In this document: positions 35,209-46,247 of the stretch, piece after piece | Position numbering within the stretch: position 1 is the first letter of the stretch | Layout of the letters: every line of letters begins with the position of its first letter | Assembly: GCA_015501595.1 (NCBI GenBank) | Contig: JADNRX010000185.1 | Coordinates: 1 to 64,000 of the forward strand | Origin: Hymenopellis radicata | Lineage: Eukaryota > Basidiomycota > Agaricomycetes > Agaricales > Physalacriaceae | DNA: 64,000 bases | Direction: 5' to 3' | Position numbers and translations under genes: made by a program | The notes under the pieces: generated by a model | Seen by the model: the letters and a program-made list of their open reading frames with translations, nothing else | Databases searched by the model: none | Told to the model about the DNA's origin: nothing

Positions 35209-35747
35209 TCACGACGCGAGAGCATTAGCCAAAAGCTGCGCCTCCGTCATGTCAGGAGGCGGGTTAATAGCCATCACCATTCCCAGCCTGCAATGAGCAC
35301 CCGCAGCTTGCCTGCAGGTCACAAAGTGGGGATCGGTGTCGGCGATAGTGACCACAGCCGTCTGGACTTCCGTCGTGGCGTCAAAACTAAATACGATCAG
35401 CGGGTGAGTTCTAGTCCTCCCATTCAATAGAAAAAAAGGACACGCACAAGCCAGTGTCGAAGGCCCCGGGCCCCACACCACCCGCCGGAACGTCGCAAGG
35501 CGAGTCGAATGTGGTCGTCGTAGCCGAGTCTGCGAAGGGGCGGTCGGTCAGTTACACACTCGGCGTGAGGCGGTGGCTTACGGTTCCGCGACAAGAACGT
35601 GAACGTGATGGTGTCGCCGACGTCCGGAGTGATGGTAGTGGGGGCGAACGCGAACGCATTGGCCGGGCCCACTTGCACATCAATATTCGCCGCGAATGCG
35701 ACAGGGGCGAATGCAAGCGCGAGGGAGAGGATAGACTTGAAGAGCAT
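35209..35747 (-). CDS. Secreted cupredoxin-like protein
   Basis: Exons 35747-35582, 35529-35448 and 35386-35209; the introns keep the frame. The signal peptide is MLFKSILSLALAFAPVAFA, with predicted cleavage before ANIDVQVG. The mature protein has the plastocyanin-like fold pattern: DVGDTITFTFLSRNHSATTT (first copper-ligand His after Asn), the CDVPAGG loop, then FVTCRQAAGAHCRLGM, giving C...H...M as remaining type I copper ligands, followed by VMAINP. The family is small extracellular blue-copper-like proteins widespread in Agaricomycetes. No GPI-like C-terminal hydrophobic tail is visible: it ends LLANALAS. The physiological role is not known. Confidence 0.85.
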
Positions 35748-37059
35748 GGTGTGTTGAACTCGGTAGGGTTGACCAATTGTGATGTGGCTTTAGCCTGTTT
35801 CTGACGTGCTGCTCTTGTAGACCTTTTATACGCGACTTTCGACTCAACCCAAAGACTCGGAGAGCGGCTTGGGCATACCCATGCTTATTGGCGTGGCGTC
35901 GAGGGACCAGCTCCGGGCGAAAATGGCGCGCAAGAATAGCGCCAAGGGTCCCCTGATACTAGGCGCTTTGAGAGCGAGGCGAAGTCATGACATGATTGAC
36001 ATCTTCCATCAGGCACCAAGTCTATCGTTCAAGAGGCTTTGAATGCTCCGGGAAGGCAATGAAGACGTACTTGTAGATGGCTTGAAGCGATACCTCGCAT
36101 ATTCCAGCCAGAACTACGATGAGTCGCATTCCATCACCAATCGGCTTCCACAATTTCTGAGCTAGATGTTAGTCACGCCCCGCGCGCATATGCCTCATGA
36201 CGAAGCACAGGCAAGTTTGAATTGGTGAGAATTCTTATTCAAGGCCTGGCCGTATTACTCAACAGGAAAGTACTGATTGGAATCGAGGAATAGCATCAGC
36301 CTCTCTGACTGTCGAACGATGTTCGATTGCTGGGAACATGATCAGTATTTTTGTATTCAGTCTCACAGGCTGGAGAAACATGCCCGTCAACGTCGAGTCT
36401 TTTTCTGATTTCTCTTCCTCTGACAAGTCGTGTGCGCCACATGAGCTCTAACCGTTGTACGGAACGCTTTATCTTGAAGATTAACACTTAGAAGTAGCTG
36501 TTGTAGCTGTTCTCTTATACATCAGTATGTTCTACATTGAATGTTCACTCACGCAGTTCAAGCCGCACGTCATGTTCTGGCAAGCCTCCCAACTTGAAGT
36601 CCACGGACGATGCCTGCCGGTTCCTAGCGTGTAAGACGTGGCTCGACTTTCGACAGTTGAATTGAAACGCAATTCTCACTCTTTCAGTCATCGTGGGGAG
36701 CACCAGCGTTTGCCTGTCAGTCGCGCATGTCCTCTGAGCATTCGCTCTCTCTGTAATCCTCACGATTTCTGTGTTCCTGTTCCTTGTAATATAACGGCGC
36801 ATTTGTTCCTTCCAGAGTGACCTCGAAATCCTACACGTTCATGAAAATGCCTGGGAACGTCCTCACCGCTACGGCCAAGTCGGTAATGAATCTCACACTG
36901 CGCCGGCTGGCAGCCCGCGGTCGTGGTTCCACTGCAGTCCATAGCAATGGTACTGACGGTTTCGGAAGCGTGTTATTATTAATGGTAGAGGAGGTACCCT
37001 ATTGGTCATTACCGTTGAATCACAGGCTGCCAGGTTATTAGGATGCCGAACTTCACTAG
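35748..37059. other. Intergenic, no gene seen
   Basis: About 1.3 kb upstream of the cupredoxin gene. Small unsupported frames on both strands only. Confidence 0.4.
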
Positions 37060-37647
37060 CCCAGTGAGAAATCGGTCTAGGGAGGTCGAGGTGATGCTAT
37101 GATTTCGTAGGGTTTAGAATGGAACAGTTTTGATGAGTTAGATAGCAGAAACTACTTGCGGGGCTACAATAGGAATGTTTGGTTCATACCAGTATATTCC
37201 TTTCGGTTTTTCTGGGGTTCGTACGCGGGTTGTTGCATTGTAGCCCTATTTAATTCTATAAACAACTTACAAGTTGCCGTCTTTTGGGAGACATGGGACG
37301 AAACTTGCTGACAGTGAGGTGCATGACGCGGCGATGTCTTCATGTCGTTAACGAGGCAATGCTGTCGTGCTCGCGGAAGTTGGGTGCATCCTCGTTATGC
37401 AGTGGTTGCTGTCCCCGTTATGTGGTGCTCGCTGTCATCGTCCTCAACATTCATTAATTGGTGCTCGCGGTCCTCGTCCTCCTCGCTCGTAAGGCAGTGC
37501 TCGTGGTGTCCTCGTCCTCGTTTTCGTTGCAGACAGGCAAGTACAGGCCATAGCGTCAGGGTGTTTCGTCCTCGGCAGTCAGTCTTCGATCAAGTTCCTT
37601 GATTTCGCTTTATTGAGCTAGTCTGCCTAGACCGATTTCTCACTGGG
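37060..37647. mobile_element. 588 bp element with perfect 22 bp terminal inverted repeats
   Basis: It begins CCCAGTGAGAAATCGGTCTA(GG) and ends with the exact reverse complement (37626-37647). A nested inverted pair GGGCTACAAT / ATTGTAGCCC lies at 37162 and 37235. The right half contains degenerate GTGCTCG/CCTCGTCCTCG repeats (37380-37530). No transposase; target duplication is not obvious. A MITE-like element of unassigned superfamily. Confidence 0.7.
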
Positions 37648-38282
37648 ATGCATCACTGGCCACAGTAGGAACGCAGCACGTAATGTTAATGAGGTGGAAC
37701 CCAAGAAGATGTTGTCGTCGAGGCATAACGCCATCGCACACCCCTCATTCAAGCTCGTCGTTGCGACAGCTGTCTCAGCTAGAAGTAACTTTAGCACAAA
37801 TGAACGGCGAGCCCGGTCGAAATCGCACCTCTCGAGCAGACTTGGCCACTACGGGCAATGAAGAACCAGAGCAGGCCTATGAAGATTACAAGTTCCAAAT
37901 CAGCCGAAAGTCTAGGTGGTAAGAGGTGCCAGTAGGTTCCAAATACAGAGATACTGAAAGCGTTTCGAGTGCCAGATTCTGAAGTAGCGCAGAAAATATG
38001 GTCTGCAGTAAGTTGAGTACGCTCCGACCTGATTCAGAGCCAAGTCCAATGAATTTGTTGCGGATTTCGGGATGGACAGGACCGAGTCATCCGTGAAGCA
38101 CGCCACATCGGATTCGGAATTCAATTGGGCTATAAACTGGCCGTAAAGGAATGATAGGAGGAGAAACTGAGGAGAAAGGCGCTGGCGGTTGGCTGGCGGA
38201 CGGCGTTTGAACGTTTTGGGCAAGCAGCGGCCGCGAGTAGCTGTCCCAATGCGGCTGTCTTTAGGCCGGTTGTTCCCCGAAA
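37648..38282. other. Intergenic, no gene seen
   Basis: Short frames only. Upstream region of the acyltransferase gene. Confidence 0.35.
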
Positions 38283-38372
38283 GCGTAATTCAGCAGCGTG
38301 CAGCAGGGGCTTTCCTCTTTACCACATCCTACACGCGTTATCGTCGGCGCCGTTCACGACGACGAGCTCGCC
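38283..38372 (+). repeat. Acyltransferase 5' flank duplicated at 33717-33800
   Basis: Ends four bases before the start codon at 38377. See the matching copy at 33717-33800. Conservation of this block may mark promoter or 5' UTR sequence. Confidence 0.7.
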
Positions 38373-38376
38373 TACT

Positions 38377-40569
38377 ATGCCAGACACCGAGGACGGCTTA
38401 TTCGTGCTGCACCGCATCATCCGCTGTGTCGCAGGCCTCGCGGCTGCTTCATTTTTCACCGAAGTTCGTGTTATAGGGGGAGAGAATGTACCCAAGGATG
38501 GGCCCATCATAGTGTGCGTGGCCTAATACAGTCTACGCCCGTACTGAATAGCCTGTAGCGCAGCGACGCACCATAATATGATGTTAGACCCCATTGTCCT
38601 ATGTATGTACTCTGGTATCCCCAAATCTCTGTCTTACATGTCCCCCCAGCAATGGCGTTCCCGCACAGTCGGATATTGCACTACTGGAGTAAAGGTAACC
38701 CATTACCGGCATCTGCTTTAGTGACTCCTAATTATCGTTTACAGCTAGTCTTTATGCAAATCCCATCGTGCGGTACATTCTACTTTCTACCGGAAATATT
38801 CCGGTGGACCGCAAATCCAGGGACCGACAAGTCCTATTCAAAGGCACATTCGAAGCACTGTCAAAGGGTGGCGCAGTCGCACTATTCCCTGAGGGCACCA
38901 GCTACACCGAGCCACGAATTATGCAAGTCAAAGATGGCGCTGCTTGGGTCGCACTCGAGTTCACGAAATGGATCAAGGAAAACCCAGACAAGACCCCTGC
39001 CAAAAACGTCAAGATCGTCCCAGCCGCGATGGTCTACACGAACAAGTCCAAGTACAGGAGTGACGTTATTATGGAGTTCGGTCGCCCAATTTCGGTGGAC
39101 GATTACTTGGAACAGTTCTTTGACGAGACCGAGGGCTCTTCGAGAGCTGCTGTCAAGTCCTTGACGCGTACGCTCGAGAATGAACTTGTTGGGGTCACCA
39201 TCAACGCGCCAGATTGGTAAGAAGAACCATTCTGCCGTTAACGCTTGCTGATTCGGATATAGGGACACGCTATATGCTGCTCGTATGGCCCGCGACCTGA
39301 TGTGGGAAGGTGCAAAGGCAATCCCGCTAGATGAATTTGTACCTATTTCCCAGACGTAAGTTTTCCTGCTGTTCGTTTATACTTTACTAACCTTGCGTTA
39401 TAGTCTAGTTGACGTGTTCTCGACGCCGGACGCCACCACTAACTTCACGTCTGTGCGCCGCACTTTACTAGAGTATTACTCGCTCTTGCAGTCGACGAAT
39501 TTGACCAATTCTGTCCTCTCCTCGCTTCCTCTCCCGAGGACCCTCGACCCCAATGTGCCCACTCCATTACCGAGTAGGCTGTACACCCTCCTGCTCCTTT
39601 TCCGTGACTCGTTATCGTCGCTTGCTCGACTGCCATTTTTCGTGTTCCCCGTTGTGGTCCATATGCCCGTGTACATCATGGGGCGCCTTGGCGCACGAAT
39701 GGTCGAGGATGAAGAGGAGACGCAGGCCACAAATAAAGTCACTTTTGGCTTATTATCAATGTTGATGATTTACCCTGCGGCCTTCTTTTTCCTCTGGGCG
39801 CTTTTGTGGTATACTCCAACCGGTGCCATCCTGGCTGGCGGAATAGTATATCTGTTTGCCATTTATCACAACAAGATGATCAATGGTCAGTATGGTCGAC
39901 TCTATCACATCGAACCCTTACTGATTCTCCCTCGTCAGATAATTATGAACAGTAAGTAAAGCACCTTGACAAAGTTGCATTTCTTGACTCATCTCCTCCT
40001 AGTGCTAAACGTCTCCTCGCGACATGGCGCATTCTTGTTGGGGTCTGGGCCCCCAAGCGAATGGAGCTATCTCTCGCTGCGTTGTCCCAATACACCACGC
40101 CCGTGCTTCCAAAGGACAACCCATGGATCGACAAGGCTAAGAAGACGCCAACTTCTTCAAGCCCACCGTCACCCCCGCTGCCGGCCAAGGTGCTTCCTAA
40201 CGATACACCACCGGACATGCTCACCACCGAGCCCCCAGTCAAGTCGCGGAAGAAGCGTCGCCCGCCTACACGCCGCATCATGCGCCACGTTCTGCGTGCG
40301 CGTGTAGAGGCAGTGAAGGCGCTTGCTGGGTTCTTTGATCAGCTTGAGCGGGCGGCTCGGGCAAAAAACTCCATGCGAGCACGCACCTCGCTAAGCTGCA
40401 TGGGTGGGAAGCGGATGGGGAGGGGTGGCGGACGGCGAATGAGGTTACGCGGTATTTGAGGAGCAAGGGTGCCAAGATTCCGTCGATCCAGACGTCTGTG
40501 AGCGCTATCGATGATGAGTGGGCTGCGTTGAGCAGTGATGGCGAGGTTAGCAGCCCTGTGGATGACTGA
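38377..40569 (+). CDS. Glycerol-3-phosphate / dihydroxyacetone-phosphate acyltransferase
   Basis: Start ATG 38377 (MPDTEDGLFVLHRIIRC). GENVPKDGPIIV is joined by a short intron to AATHHNMMLDPIVL, which holds the acyltransferase motif I HxxxxD. It continues SMAFPHSRILHYWSKASLYA, then GNIPVDRKS (motif II region), FPEGTSYTEPRI (motif III) and VKIVPAAMVYTNK (motif IV). Downstream are two hydrophobic stretches (LPFFVFPVVVHMPVYIMG and SMLMIYPAAFFFLWALLW), as in ER-bound Gpt2/Sct1-type enzymes that make lysophosphatidic acid for glycerolipid synthesis. The C-terminal tail is Pro/Lys-rich with RRIMRHVLRARVEAVKALA. After LERAARAK the frame ends at 40459, yet an open, coding-like frame one base away continues to 40569 (SDGEVSSPVDD). 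The shift falls at an A6 run (40363-40368), suggesting a one-base consensus error or a real C-terminal truncation. Confidence 0.9.
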
Positions 40570-41351
40570 GGGATTTAATGACGGTTCGTTTTTATGGGTG
40601 TATGTGTACGTTATGATCTTTCTTATGATAATGTGGGCGACTTGTTATTATTCGTTCCGGGGCTGGCATTGAGTATGAGTTTGCTGAGTAGATTATGCGC
40701 AATGTGTAAAATCTTGCTGTCACTTGTGCTTTTACTATGCTGTCCATCGGTGTTGTTTCGCCCAAGGATATTGTTTTGGGACCTTATACCTACTCCAATC
40801 GTCCCGGAGCTTCGCGGAATACGTTCCGGTGTAGAATTATATGAGTAATGTGCAAAAAGAATGGAGGAAAGCGAGCGTCGAGAGAGCTAGAAAAGTCATT
40901 TACTCGCGACAATCTCTAAAAGGTCCGAAATCTTAGCAAACGTTCCTCGACCTATGCTGCCAGCCTCTGACTCATTTTCCACGGGATTTTTTGATACCAT
41001 TGTAGAACACATACTACGGAGTAGATTCCGCGAAAAATCGAGGCGAAATTCCATTGTTTAAGGCGCGATCGACGACCGATACAATATCCCTGGGCGAAAC
41101 AACACCGCCGCCGATGGACAACATAGTAGTAGTGAACGTTTCGTCGGCAATTCGTGATATTGGGCCTAGGCCACTGTGAAACTCGAATCGTCTGAATTTC
41201 ATCAGGCTTAGTCTGAGAAACGTATGAGAAACACATAAGTAGTTCCGTATGAGAGTCATGAGTTTATCAGATGAATTTCAGGCGGTGGTTTAATTCATTT
41301 TTTTTGGTGGACTCATAAATGTGGTCTAGTACAGCGTATACTACTATAATA
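40570..41351. other. Intergenic, no gene seen
   Basis: 3' flank of the acyltransferase. No supported features. Confidence 0.4.
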
Positions 41352-41588
41352 TACTGTACCATTTCGACCGACCGTTCAGGGGGGTGTAACCCGTAACGGC
41401 TCGGTTCATTATTCAAAGTGTTCTGTTCAGGCACAACTGCCCATAAAAGGAAAGTCGGCCGCGTCGGGAGCCCCGCAGGGTGGGAAAATTTGCCTAATCT
41501 GGAGTGTTCATCGTAACCGCCCAAAAGTGTTCAGTTCACGGGGGTGCCGTAACCCGTAACTGAACGCTCGGTCGAAATAGTACAGTAG
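41352..41588. mobile_element. Short MITE-like inverted-repeat element
   Basis: The left arm TACTGTACCATTTCGACCGA... (41352-41379) matches the reverse complement of 41561-41588 with two mismatches. Inside, a block with GGGGGTG..TAACCCGTAAC appears twice in direct orientation. ACTAT occurs on both outer sides (41343-41347 and 41590-41594) and may be a target duplication. No coding capacity. Confidence 0.5.
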
Positions 41589-42038
41589 ACTATTTCCCGC
41601 CATATGTAAACCCGCGTGTCTGTTCGAGGACCTCGCAACCCCGCAACTAACGCTCTACTTTTATGCGATGGATGATCGATAGCGCACCCAGCTTTCTCTG
41701 ATGCATGACTCAGTGTCCGGGAAAGGCGCCACACAAGAGGAAAACGAGCTGTCAAGGGCGGCTGACAACTAGGGTCGAAGGCTGAAGTAGGATCCGACAA
41801 TGCAAGGGAACGAGGAGAGGTGGCGTGTGAGAAGCAGAGATTGGAACGTAGTCCTAATGCACTGGAAAGACTTGGCATGTATACAAGACTGAATATTTGC
41901 TCAAATGTTGAAGCACGAGAACTCGGAAGGAGAAGAGAATGTACAGAAAAATCATGGTCTTGTTTACTAATGCGATGATGTACAGCCTGGTTTCATTCAC
42001 ATTCTGGCTTTTACTACAAGTGATTGCAAGTCGATCAT
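41589..42038. other. Intergenic, no gene seen
   Basis: No supported features downstream of the oxygenase relic. Confidence 0.35.
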
Positions 42039-43482
42039 TTAGACTTCAACCACAAGACAAATCTCCCCGTACATGTGTGCAAGCTCCGCATCATTGCCAT
42101 ACGCAACATATGCAGTTTCGATTTGCGAGGCTTTCGATCGAGGAGTAACCCAAAAGAGAGGATATTCTTCTTGTTCCACTTCGTCATCCCATACCGGAGC
42201 TTGAACGACCTCCATGCCTTCCATGAACTCGGCCCTATCTTCTTCTTCATCGCTCACCGGCCACTCGGGAGCCACTAGAGGCTCAGTTCCCAAGTAGACG
42301 CCATTGATTCCAAACTCCGAGTCCTCGTCGAAGACATAGAGAACCTTGACACTGATTTGAAGACCGAGCTCCTGGCACGCGCTGTAAATCAGCGCGTCGC
42401 CCCCTTTGAGATATCGTTGGAGCTCGGAGACGGAATAGCCGGGATACTGTGAGTCGGGCTTGCGAATAGGGTACTGGTGCGCGAGGCCAAAACACAGCTT
42501 CCGGACGCCCTGAGAGCGGAGCTCGGGAACAGCGACTAGTTCTTGGATAGCGTCTTTGAGCACGAGGTGCTTGGTGCTAGGCCCAGTGGACTGGCCAACA
42601 GGTTGCGCGGTAGGCTCAAATAGAGGTTATACGTCAAGGTGACGCGCGATCCAGACGTGACGGCAAGATCTCGTGCTCGTGTCGCTGTAGAACGCGACGT
42701 ACGCGATCTCCGGGTCCGTGGGCGTGCTCTTCGCGAGCATCTGCGCAGAGTCGAAAGACCACTCTGAGCCTTTCTCCCGAAGGACCAAAGCACCGCCTTC
42801 GTGAGCGGTGGAAAGACGATGACGAGTGAACCGAACATGTTCGCTGCGCGAGGCGTGTCCTGATGAGCCTTGAAGAATGCACCTTTGCCTGCGGTCATCG
42901 TTCGTTAGCTTTCGACTTAAGAAGAAGAGAAGAAACCAAAGCTTACCATATATGTTGAGCTTGTAGGGCTCCGCGCGAATGAAACGGCGAAGGACGGTGT
43001 CCGACTTGACTAGGTCTTGATAGGTCTTGTTGATAATACCGGTGCCCGCGAGTTCAAAAGGCAACGCAAAGCGAGAAAGATCAAGCTTGTGCGCCTTTCG
43101 ATAGGTCTCGTCTACGACTGTCTCACTGCCGCGGCCAAAGGGTGCGACATCACAAGCCGCAACGAGCTGCGCCATCTCAGCATCCGTCGCATTGGCAAGG
43201 TTCAAGTGTGTGGCGCTGAATTATGTATTTGAGTGACTGGCATGATGACTCGAACAGCACGAAAACATACGCGGAGGCCGATGTGCCCTTGTAGTACAGA
43301 TCGCATTGCTCCACGGGAACTTTGCACGTCCCGCTCGTGAAAGAGTTTTCTGTGAGCGCGGACCGAATACGATCAACGGCGGGATGAAAGTCCAAATCTG
43401 GGCGTGTAGGTCCCGAGTGAAGGCGTCTATTCCCGCCGTTCTTATAGGTGAGATTCAGATTCTGCAGCGCTCCCGCCGACAT
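42039..43482 (-). pseudogene. 2-oxoglutarate/Fe(II)-dependent oxygenase with several frame breaks
   Basis: Starting near ATG 43482, exons read LDFHPAVDRIRSALTENSF..., EQCDLYYKGTSASA joined to ATHLNLANATDAEMAQL, then VDETYRKAHKLDLSRFALPF. After an intron comes GKGAFFKAHQDTPRAANMFG, with the HxD iron ligands. The correct continuation TAHEGGALVLREKGSEWSFD is one base out of frame (near 42811). Two further one-base shifts (about 42680 and 42658) separate YVAFYSDT, EHEILP (distal iron ligand His) and VTSGSRVTLTYNLY (2-oxoglutarate-binding Arg). The C-terminal ~190 residues (LVLKDAIQELVAVPELRSQ... to 42039) are open. All active-site elements exist but in different frames: recent pseudogene or base-level errors. 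It matches an Agaricomycete prolyl-4-hydroxylase-like family of unknown substrate. Confidence 0.65.
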
Positions 43483-44343
43483 CCGATGGTACCGCATACT
43501 AAGGAAGTGTGCGGTCCGCCTGAATGAGTCAAGGTGAGGGCGTCGAAGAGCGGAATACGGCGGGATTCGCAGGGCTATCATCTCCTTGTTCCGCACCTAA
43601 TGTTTATCTGCGTTGAAGGTTGTTATGAAGTATTCGGAGACCAGCGGGTGACTCACATTTGACTGGGCCACGCTTATTTATACGACTGTCGAAGGCGCGC
43701 TTGAAGTTTGAGGCGGAGCTTGGCATTGATGTGCGTGCAGCAAATCTGCTGGAACGACTTCCACTTACACTAGGTGCTCCAACGTATTGGACTTGTCTAC
43801 AGGCTGTCTGACCAATTGAGTAGAAAGATAGTCTAGTTCCGAGTGAAATGTGTAGCAAGAAAACATACATTGTGTGGCGCGGAGTCAGCATACGCGGGAG
43901 GAATCGCTTTATGAGTACATAATCAAAATTTTCTCAAACCAAATACCACTTCTACAAAACCGCGAACAGCGGTCCAGCGCTCCGGGTAGTACGCAACTAT
44001 AAAGCCCCAAATCTGCGGGAGGATTACTGTATGCACAGTTGCGCAACGCCGACTCTGTTGGTAATGAGGAGAGATAAAGGAGAAATGCAAGTCGCGATCT
44101 ACCTGGGAGTCTGTATTAATAGCGCAGCGTGACTCGATCAGGTGCAACAGCACAGAGGCAACTACTGCTCGCACGTCCTGACGGCCGGCTGGGATGTTAG
44201 GCATATCGCTCAATGTGGGGTCTCGAGGCGGCATTCATGAAGATCGAGAACACGAAGAGACGGCAAGAGGATCTGGTCGTTTCCCGTTCCAAAAGCACGC
44301 AAAAACTGCAGAGAAATCATGCGTCCAGCTAATTGAAGCTCCT
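43483..44343. other. Intergenic with one unassigned open frame
   Basis: Minus-strand 43923-44234 is open for 103 codons (MPPRDPTLSDMPNIPAGRQD...), but I found no family resemblance or partner exons. Nothing else supported. Confidence 0.3.
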
Positions 44344-45609
44344 CTACACCTGGCGTTTGGTATAGAAATTTGAGTACATCGCTTTCGCCGCAGGGTGGTT
44401 CTGAACGATGCGCAGATGTTTGATCCGATTATAGTCTGGATGATGGTTGGGAAGCGTTAGGGGATATCCGGTAGGGAATGCAAGTGCGAGCCGCTCAATG
44501 GATGGAAGCCTCATGGAATGGAGCCATTTCATCTCAATTCCGGTCATGTCGTCGCCGAGTTTAGTGAGGTCAAGACATTTCAGCCTTGGCAGGATGAGCA
44601 CATCCATACTACAAGCCACATCTCTGAATTTTACGACCAATTCTTCCAACCTTGTGGCTTGTTCGAGGATAAAACGGAAAGGGGCTTCCAGCGCGAATAC
44701 GTGACACGATAGGTTCACGACGTTGTTCCAAGGAAATAGGCCAAGCACATCAGTTGACTCGGCTGCGTTCGAAGAATCGTAGAACGTGACAGTCCTGACA
44801 TTCGAGGCATGCCTGAAGGTGTCAACGGCAGTGACTTCTTCTTCGTGCCCTAAGACCCCATAATATCCCACACCCAGTTCCTGTAATAAGGGGAATGCAA
44901 GCCCGGAAAAGGCCTCCAATGACACTGTGGAAATCCGACAGTGAAAAGTCCTCCATCGCGTTGTGCTCGCAGCCAAACAGCCTGTCAAGGGGTGGCCCAC
45001 AATACTCCGCTCGTCACTGATAAGAGTGATGGAAAGATCCAGATTGGCAGACCTTCCAAATAGCAGGGTGCTCATGAAGATGCACTGCCTATGAGGCAAG
45101 GTTTGGTAGTGTTTGAAGTTGAGGTATATCGTAGACCATAGACGGGGAAGGGAGAGGGCGGTCTCTCTCCACGCGTGACAGACGTGGGATAGATTCCAAG
45201 GATGGTTTCGCGCGCACAACGTGTCAAATTCCGAGCTATAGCGAAAATGTATGCGGTCATCCTCTCTTGCAATCGGGGTACAAGCGAAGAATATTTCTGC
45301 GAGGATGTCTCGAGGGAGGGAGCGAACGGGATGGAGAATCTTCTTGGTGTCCTTGAGCCGTTTAGACGTCGCCCCGTAGATGGCCCGGAGGGTTGAAATT
45401 GTCTGCTTTGCTTTCTCGATCTGATCCTGTAGAGATTCCATAAGAGTGGACGATTCCTGTACCATTCTACGGAGCCCCTCGATTTCCGCGTCGTTAGGAG
45501 CAGTGTTGCTCAAAAGAAGTTCCGCTATGCGAGGAGACTGAAGGATCTGAGGCGACGGGACATCAATATGCGTGCTGAACATTCCGCAGGTCGAACAAGA
45601 GGCTTGCAT
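44344..45609 (-). CDS. F-box protein, paralogue 1
   Basis: I chose ATG 45609 because MQASCSTCGMFSTH aligns with the start MSPSFCPTCGML of the paralogue at 58502-60052; longer upstream starts lack similarity. The single exon has a CxxCGM motif at residues 4-9, then a predicted coiled coil (IEGLRRMVQESSTLMESLQD...), then the F-box HPVRSLPRDILAEIFFACTP around residue 80. This is followed by NLSHVCHAWRETALSLPRLW (F-box helices 2-3). The remaining ~280 residues are leucine-rich repeat-like (PLLQELGVGYYG, LEELVVKFRDV, IERLALAFPTG). Expected role: substrate receptor of an SCF ubiquitin ligase, binding Skp1 through the F-box; target unknown. It is about 95 residues shorter at the C-terminus than the paralogue (ends TKRQV). 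Confidence 0.85.
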   Translation of the reverse strand: MQASCSTCGMFSTHIDVPSPQILQSPRIAELLLSNTAPNDAEIEGLRRMVQESSTLMESLQDQIEKAKQTISTLRAIYGATSKRLKDTKKILHPVRSLPRDILAEIFFACTPIAREDDRIHFRYSSEFDTLCARNHPWNLSHVCHAWRETALSLPRLWSTIYLNFKHYQTLPHRQCIFMSTLLFGRSANLDLSITLISDERSIVGHPLTGCLAASTTRWRTFHCRISTVSLEAFSGLAFPLLQELGVGYYGVLGHEEEVTAVDTFRHASNVRTVTFYDSSNAAESTDVLGLFPWNNVVNLSCHVFALEAPFRFILEQATRLEELVVKFRDVACSMDVLILPRLKCLDLTKLGDDMTGIEMKWLHSMRLPSIERLALAFPTGYPLTLPNHHPDYNRIKHLRIVQNHPAAKAMYSNFYTKRQV

Positions 45610-46247
45610 TGTTGAGATATACGTCTGACCGGTAAATTGACGCGTCAAAATCGATCTGGAAATAACGGCCTCGATGACATGAAGCCTTCCGGACGCAGGC
45701 ATGGAGAATATCACGTACAATTTGCAAAATTTCTTTTTCAATTGAAAAAAGCAGCGAAAGGTTGGCGAAAGGACCCAAGGGAATTGTGAGACTGGGATAT
45801 AAAAGGTTGGATGAAGTCTGCTCACTAGTGCGCAAAAGGAAGAGCGACGAATGTGGCGTGTACTCGCAGGATAGGGATAAGCCTGGACCGTATTACAGAT
45901 GCAATATAACCAAATCGTATTGAAGATGATGGAAGTTGAGGTGAAGGAACAGATTGACCTCACTGAGGTCATGCCACGTGCCACAAGTCACGCTCTACTT
46001 CCGGTCACAAACATCCGTCATACTAGAATTCAACGTTAACGCCGTCCTTTGCTTTGTGATTACTTGGACGATTATCATTTATGGCAGACCCCGTCGGCCC
46101 TACTTGATTCTGAGCATCGGGTGCGACCATAGTCAGATCTTCGATAAGGTCAGTAGGCCTTCCCCGGTCCACCCAGGTCCACCCATCACATGAAAGATCT
46201 CCATCCGGAGAAAGACAACTCATCCTCACTCTTCTTATTAGATTATA
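45610..46247. other. Divergent intergenic region
   Basis: About 640 bp between the starts of the F-box gene and the SDR gene. No supported feature. Confidence 0.4.

Noticed and set aside
37380..37530. GTGCTCG/CCTCGTCC repeats as a separate minisatellite locus
   Set aside because: Too degenerate for a fixed period and contained within the TIR element, so described with it.
42627..42960. Alternative reading of the oxygenase frame shifts as short introns
   Set aside because: The shifts are one base wide with no GT...AG pair able to bridge them.
45610..45984. In-frame N-terminal extension of F-box paralogue 1
   Set aside because: The paralogue starts at the equivalent of residue 1 (CxxCGM), and the extra 125 codons have no counterpart.
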